DNA of 64,000 nt from Actinoplanes sp. M2I2. Lineage in GTDB: Bacteria > Actinomycetota > Actinomycetes > Mycobacteriales > Micromonosporaceae. Positions within the stretch are counted from its first letter, which is position 1. Each line of letters opens with the position of its first letter. Shown here one piece after another: positions 60,427 through 64,000 of the stretch. Under the pieces are notes generated by a model that saw nothing but the letters and a program-made list of their open reading frames with translations, had not been told where the DNA came from and made no database searches. The stretch lies in assembly GCF_023544445.1 (NCBI RefSeq), contig NZ_JALPVJ010000002.1, positions 186,001 to 250,000 of the forward strand, in the 5' to 3' direction. A program made the position numbers and the translations under genes.

Positions 60427-61125
60427 ATGTCTGACCCCGGTTCGTTCGACGCTGTCCTGTTCGATTGCGACGGGGTCCTGGTGGACTCGGAAAGCATCAC
60501 GAACGGCGTGCTCCGGTCGATGCTGCACGAGCTGGGCTGGCTGATCAGCGCCGAGGACTGTTTCCGCCTGTTCGTCGGCCGGGCGCTGAGCGACGAGACC
60601 GCCGTCGTCACCGCCCACACGGGGTTCGTGGTGACCGACGACTGGCTGAGCGATTTCCGCCGCCGCCGCAACGAGGCCCTGGCCGCCTCCCTGGAGCCTG
60701 TCCCGGGAGCCGTGGCCGCGGTCCGCGAGATCAATTCTGCGATGGGCGGGATGATCGCCTGTGCCAGCGGCGCCGATCTCGGCAAGGTGCGGTTGCAACT
60801 GCGCAAGGTCGGGCTCGACGAGGTCTTCGCGGGCAAGATGTTCAGCGGCATGGATCAGCCCCGCAGCAAGCCGGCGCCCGACGTCTATCTGGCCGCGGCC
60901 GCGTTCCTGGGCATCGACCCGGCCCGGGCCGCCGTCATCGAGGACACGGTCCCCGGCGTGACCGCGGGGGTGGCCGCCGGCGCGACCGTCTTCGGATTCT
61001 GCCCACCGGACAGCCCGGCTCACCACCCGCCGAAGGCGCTGCTGGACGCCGGCGCCACCCACATCTTCACGGCGATGACCGACCTGCCCGCTCTGGTGAG
61101 CCGCCCGATCCGCGCGAACGGCTGA
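60427..61125 (+). CDS. HAD-family phosphatase (beta-phosphoglucomutase-like)
   Basis: A 232-residue HAD hydrolase with cap type C1. Motif I is FDCDGVLVDSES (nucleophile Asp at ~13), motif II Ser is in CASGADLGKV, motif III Lys in RSKPAPDVYL and motif IV in VIEDTVPGV. Closest in layout to phosphoglycolate phosphatase, YieH/GS1-like and beta-phosphoglucomutase proteins. ATG 60427 follows TAGGGT by about 8 bases, so it may be leaderless. It is divergent from the sigma-factor gene, 131 bases apart. Sugar-phosphate substrate is inferred. Confidence 0.9.
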   Translation: MSDPGSFDAVLFDCDGVLVDSESITNGVLRSMLHELGWLISAEDCFRLFVGRALSDETAVVTAHTGFVVTDDWLSDFRRRRNEALAASLEPVPGAVAAVREINSAMGGMIACASGADLGKVRLQLRKVGLDEVFAGKMFSGMDQPRSKPAPDVYLAAAAFLGIDPARAAVIEDTVPGVTAGVAAGATVFGFCPPDSPAHHPPKALLDAGATHIFTAMTDLPALVSRPIRANG

Positions 61126-61218
61126 GCGCCCGGCGCGGCGACCCCCTTCCCCGGCCTCTCGGGAAGTCATAGGCTTCGATCGAGTGCCCGGTACGCGTCC
61201 CCAACGCTGAGGAGGGTC

Positions 61219-62052
61219 ATGAAACTCGTGGTCAGATTGATGGTGGCGGTGATGGTGGCGGCGGGCCTGGTCGGCTCGGCCGGCCCGGCCGCGGTCGCTT
61301 CGAGTGGCTCGGCGTCGTCCGGGCATCCCCGTTTCAGTGCCCTGGTCTTCTCCGCGACCGCGGCCTTCCGGCACGACTCGATCCCGGCCGGCGTGGCCGC
61401 GATCCGGCAACTCGGCGCGCGCAACCACTTCAAGGTCGACGCGACCGAGGACGCGGCGGCGTTCACCGACGCGAATCTGGCCCGGTACGACGTCGTGGTC
61501 TGGCTGAGCACCACCGGCGATGTGCTGAACGACGCGCAGCAGGGTGCTTTCGAGCGGTACATCCGGGCCGGCGGTGGCTATGCGGGCATCCACGCCGCCT
61601 CCGACACCGAGTACGACTGGGCCTGGTACGGCGGTCTGGTCGGGGCGTACTTCCGTGATCACCCGGGAGCGGTGAACCCTCAGTTCCAGGAGGCCACGGT
61701 GAAGGTCCTCACCCGGGACACCGCGGCGACCCGGCCGCTGCCACGCCGCTGGGTGCGCGAGGAGGAGTGGTACAACTTCCGCACCAACCCCCGGCACACC
61801 GTACGGGTCCTGGCCGAAGTGGACGAGCGGACCTACGACCCGCGCGGCTACAGCGTGCCCGGCGGCTCGCCCGGTATGGGCGTGCATCACCCGGTCTCGT
61901 GGTGCCAGCCGTACGACGGCGGCCGTGCCTTCTACACCGCGATGGGGCACAAGGCCGAGTACTTCTCCGACCGGCTGCTGCTGGCCCACCTGCTCGGCGG
62001 CATCCGGATGGCGGCCGGCGTCACCCGGTTCCCCTGCGGCCGGGAGGACTGA
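61219..62052 (+). CDS. Secreted ThuA-domain protein
   Basis: A 277-residue exported protein. After a signal peptide (~1-28), a ThuA/GATase-like domain covers the rest: ALVFSATAAFRHDSIPAG at the start, GGGYAGIHAASDTEYDW in the middle and GRAFYTAMGHKAEYFSD near the end. ThuA-like proteins are linked to trehalose and other sugar metabolism; in secreted actinobacterial forms they often stand alone or with sugar-binding modules, which are absent here. GAGGAGG is upstream of ATG 61219. The function is inferred from family only. Confidence 0.9.
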   Translation: MKLVVRLMVAVMVAAGLVGSAGPAAVASSGSASSGHPRFSALVFSATAAFRHDSIPAGVAAIRQLGARNHFKVDATEDAAAFTDANLARYDVVVWLSTTGDVLNDAQQGAFERYIRAGGGYAGIHAASDTEYDWAWYGGLVGAYFRDHPGAVNPQFQEATVKVLTRDTAATRPLPRRWVREEEWYNFRTNPRHTVRVLAEVDERTYDPRGYSVPGGSPGMGVHHPVSWCQPYDGGRAFYTAMGHKAEYFSDRLLLAHLLGGIRMAAGVTRFPCGRED

Positions 62053-62094
62053 GCCGGCGGCCGGGAAGACTGAGCCGGCGGCCGGGCCGGGCCC
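62036..62094. repeat. Short duplication at the ThuA gene end
   Basis: GCCGGGAGGACTGAGCCGGC is repeated as GCCGGGAAGACTGAGCCGGC 21 bases later; the first copy contains the ThuA stop codon. Looks like replication slippage, as at 18661-18700. Confidence 0.7.
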
Positions 62095-62099
62095 GGCGG

Positions 62100-63353
62100 T
62101 CAGCGCAACGGGTCGAACGCGTCCATCAGGGGATGGACGCGTTCGCCCATGATCTGGTCGGCCAGCAGCCGCCCGGTCAGCGGTCCGAGGGCCATCCCCC
62201 ACATACCGTGCCCGCCGGCGACGAACACGCGGGACGACGAGGTGCGGCCGACGAGCGGAAGCCCGTCGGGGGTGCAGGGCCGCGATCCGACCCACTCGTC
62301 GGTGCGCGCCTCCCAGTCCACCCCGTCGACCAGCGGCGTGGCCGCGGTGACGATGGCCCGGACCCGGCGCGGGTCCAGCGCGGCGTCCGGCCGCCGGAAC
62401 TCCATCATGCCGGCGACGCGTACCCCCTCGGCCGGCCCGCCGAGGGGAGTGCAGGCGACCCGCTGCGCCGGCAGGTAGATCGGGTTCCGTACGGCGACGC
62501 CGGGCCGGACGGTGAAGCTGTAGCCGCGGCCGGCCTGGACCGGGGTGCGGACACCGTGCGGCCGCACCAGCCGGGACAGCCATCCGCCGGCGGCCACGAC
62601 CACGGCGTCGGCGGCCAGGCTCGACCCGTCGGCCAGGCGCACACCGGCACGCCGTCCGCCGGTCACCCCGCGTACGTCGAGGCCGGTGAGGATTTGTCCG
62701 CCGCCGTTCTTGACCGAGTCGGCCAGCGCGTGCACGAACTCGCCCGGATTGAGGAATCTCTGGCCGCTGAGGCGGACACCGAATCGCGCCGACGACGACA
62801 GGATCGGCTCGAGTTCCTGGATCTCGTCCCGGTCGACCAGCCGGTACTCGGGCGGTTCGGTGACCCGGCCGACCCGGTCGAACTCCTCCACCAGGGCCGC
62901 CCGGTCCGTGGCCGACCGGAACACCGCGAGCAGGGGGTCGGCCGGCCGTACCTCGGCCTCGACCCGGCCGGTGGCGCCGCCCATCCGGTCGTACGCGTCG
63001 AGGGCCAGCTTGTTGGCCTGGGCGAAGACGGCCATCGCCCGGTTCCACTGCCGTGGCGTGCAGTGGCGGACGAAGCCGGCCAGGAACCGCAGCAGCCGTG
63101 GGTCGAGGGTCGGCGGGATGTAGACCGGCGAGCCGGCGCTCAGCAGGGCCCGCAGACCCGGGGCGAGGATCGCCGGTTCGGGCAGGGGGAGGGTCAGGGC
63201 CGGGGAGAGCCAGCCCGCGTTGCCCCACGAGGACCCGGCGGCGACGTCCCGGCGGTCCAGGACGGTCACCTCCGCTCCGGCCCGCTGCAGGAACCAGGCG
63301 GTGGACAACCCGGCCATGCCCGCTCCGACGACGATGACCTGCTTGCTCGTCAC
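62100..63353 (-). CDS. FAD-dependent D-amino-acid dehydrogenase-like protein
   Basis: A 417-residue DAO-fold oxidoreductase resembling DadA. The FAD-binding GxGxxG is VIVVGAGMAGLSTAWFL (~6-22), the SSWGNAGWLSP segment matches the DadA loop, and the C-terminal GGHGMWGMALGPLTGRLLAD closes the cofactor site. It oxidises a D-amino acid or a cyclic amino acid such as proline. GTG 63353 has AAGGAT upstream. It is divergent from a PucR-type regulator, the arrangement typical for amino-acid-catabolism genes controlled by that regulator. Confidence 0.9.
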   Translation of the reverse strand: MTSKQVIVVGAGMAGLSTAWFLQRAGAEVTVLDRRDVAAGSSWGNAGWLSPALTLPLPEPAILAPGLRALLSAGSPVYIPPTLDPRLLRFLAGFVRHCTPRQWNRAMAVFAQANKLALDAYDRMGGATGRVEAEVRPADPLLAVFRSATDRAALVEEFDRVGRVTEPPEYRLVDRDEIQELEPILSSSARFGVRLSGQRFLNPGEFVHALADSVKNGGGQILTGLDVRGVTGGRRAGVRLADGSSLAADAVVVAAGGWLSRLVRPHGVRTPVQAGRGYSFTVRPGVAVRNPIYLPAQRVACTPLGGPAEGVRVAGMMEFRRPDAALDPRRVRAIVTAATPLVDGVDWEARTDEWVGSRPCTPDGLPLVGRTSSSRVFVAGGHGMWGMALGPLTGRLLADQIMGERVHPLMDAFDPLR

Positions 63354-63662
63354 AGTTGGGATCCTTCGCGCGTGAAACGGTCCGGCCCCGAAGGGTCGTG
63401 TCCGGGTTGCTGATCGTCTCTGTGGCCGGGCGCTCTCGGGCGCCGTCCGCCGGCTGCGTGACCGATGCGTCCGGCCGGCCGTGGGAGAAGATTAAGCGCC
63501 GTCCGCCGGGCGAAGAGTTGGCCGGACGTCCGAAACAGTCGTGACTTCTTTGGGACCAACGGCTAACACTTTGCTGCCGTAGCATCCCAACGACGTACGA
63601 CGCCGGGTGCTCACGCCGCAGCCTTTCCGCTCACGGTGCGACACCGGCCCCGGGGGTGGCCG
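63354..63662. promoter_or_regulatory. Divergent DadA-like/PucR promoter region
   Basis: This 309-base gap contains both promoters. TAGCAT (~63581) within TGCCGTAGCAT is a possible -10 toward the regulator. No clear palindrome is visible. Confidence 0.4.
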
Positions 63663-64000
63663 ATGTCCAAAGAAGACTCCGTCGACGCCGTGCTCGAGCG
63701 GCTGGGCAGCACGCTGCTGCAGCACGAGGCCGGCCCGGCCGGCCCCGGTCAGCTCTTCGAGCACGTCACCATCATCGACCCGGTCGACGACGCGCCGATC
63801 CCCAGCCGGGCGCTGGTCCTCGGGGTCGGCGTTCAGGGGTCCGCCGGTGTCGCCGGGCTGCTCGACCGGCTCAGCGACGCGGGCGCCACCGCTCTGGTCG
63901 TCCGCGCCCCGGCCGAGGTGGACGACGCGGTCCAGGCCCGGGCCGCCGCCGCGTCGATCTGCGTGCTGAGCCTCGTCGGGGGAGCGTCGTGGTTGCATCT
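63663..64000 (+). CDS. PucR-type transcriptional regulator, 5' part
   Basis: The first 112 residues of a regulator cut by the window end. The visible part matches the N-terminal purine-catabolism/PucR domain: an opening helix, FEHVTIIDPVDDAPI, then SRALVLGVGVQGSAG and TALVVRAPAEVDDAV, and the start of the SICVLSLVGGASWLHL strand. The PucR C-terminal helix-turn-helix lies outside. ATG 63663 follows GGGGGTGG. It probably activates the divergent D-amino-acid dehydrogenase-like gene. Confidence 0.82.
   Translation, partial: MSKEDSVDAVLERLGSTLLQHEAGPAGPGQLFEHVTIIDPVDDAPIPSRALVLGVGVQGSAGVAGLLDRLSDAGATALVVRAPAEVDDAVQARAAAASICVLSLVGGASWLH

Noticed and set aside
60325..63585. Very long minus-strand open frame (1086 codons)
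   Set aside because: It runs antisense to the HAD and ThuA genes and in another frame of the DadA-like gene; its residues are Arg/Pro/Gly-rich and without domains, as expected for shadows in GC-rich DNA.

Overview
The window is very GC-rich, with codons ending almost uniformly in G or C, many GTG starts, Tat-like signal peptides, CBM2/CBM13 modules and NarL-type two-component pairs. This points to a mycelial actinomycete; the gene repertoire suits Micromonosporaceae (Actinoplanes-like), but the genus is inferred. No tRNA, rRNA, insertion sequence, prophage or CRISPR array was recognised. Two genes are cut by the window ends: a BTAD/TPR regulator on the left and a PucR-type regulator on the right.

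Layout. 1-3150: the regulator end, then an SDR oxidoreductase divergent from an XRE regulator. 3240-24935: an arabinoxylan-utilisation region. It holds secreted GH11-CBM2 xylanase, GH43, a CE1-type esterase with CBM2, GH127 beta-L-arabinofuranosidase with a ricin-type lectin, a LysR regulator, an ABC importer linked to GH51 and a signal-less GH10 xylanase, and a second, divergent sugar ABC importer. A lipoprotein, a membrane Ser/Thr kinase and a decayed gene interrupt it. Neither importer has its own ATPase, so both presumably use a shared MsiK-type ATPase elsewhere. Several palindromes resembling actinobacterial LacI-family operators and CGAAA-type xylan elements sit in the intergenic regions, but no LacI-type regulator gene is present in the window.

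24950-32450: serine hydrolase, a Ser/Thr kinase coupled to a lipoprotein, an Fpg/Nei glycosylase with a degenerate zinc finger, small secreted and hypothetical proteins, and a GntR/MFS pair. 32630-35450: a secreted trypsin-fold protein that has lost all three catalytic residues and carries three repeated jelly-roll modules, followed by a frameshifted hydrolase remnant. 35450-44600: ECF sigma factor with membrane partner, a beta-helix exoprotein, WYL/VOC pair, a saccharopine-dehydrogenase-like enzyme divergent from TetR/quinone reductase, and DedA with a ThDP enzyme.

44730-56230: two NarL-type two-component systems, a diguanylate cyclase, an MMPL exporter, small proteins, and TetR and XRE regulators. 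56340-64000: a secreted lectin-like protein, a cold-shock gene whose leader carries a terminator-like hairpin, a SigE-like sigma factor with a membrane-anchored partner, a HAD phosphatase, a secreted ThuA protein, and a DadA-like dehydrogenase divergent from the PucR-type regulator. The best-supported oddity is the triad-less trypsin-fold protein; the best-supported system is the arabinoxylan locus.
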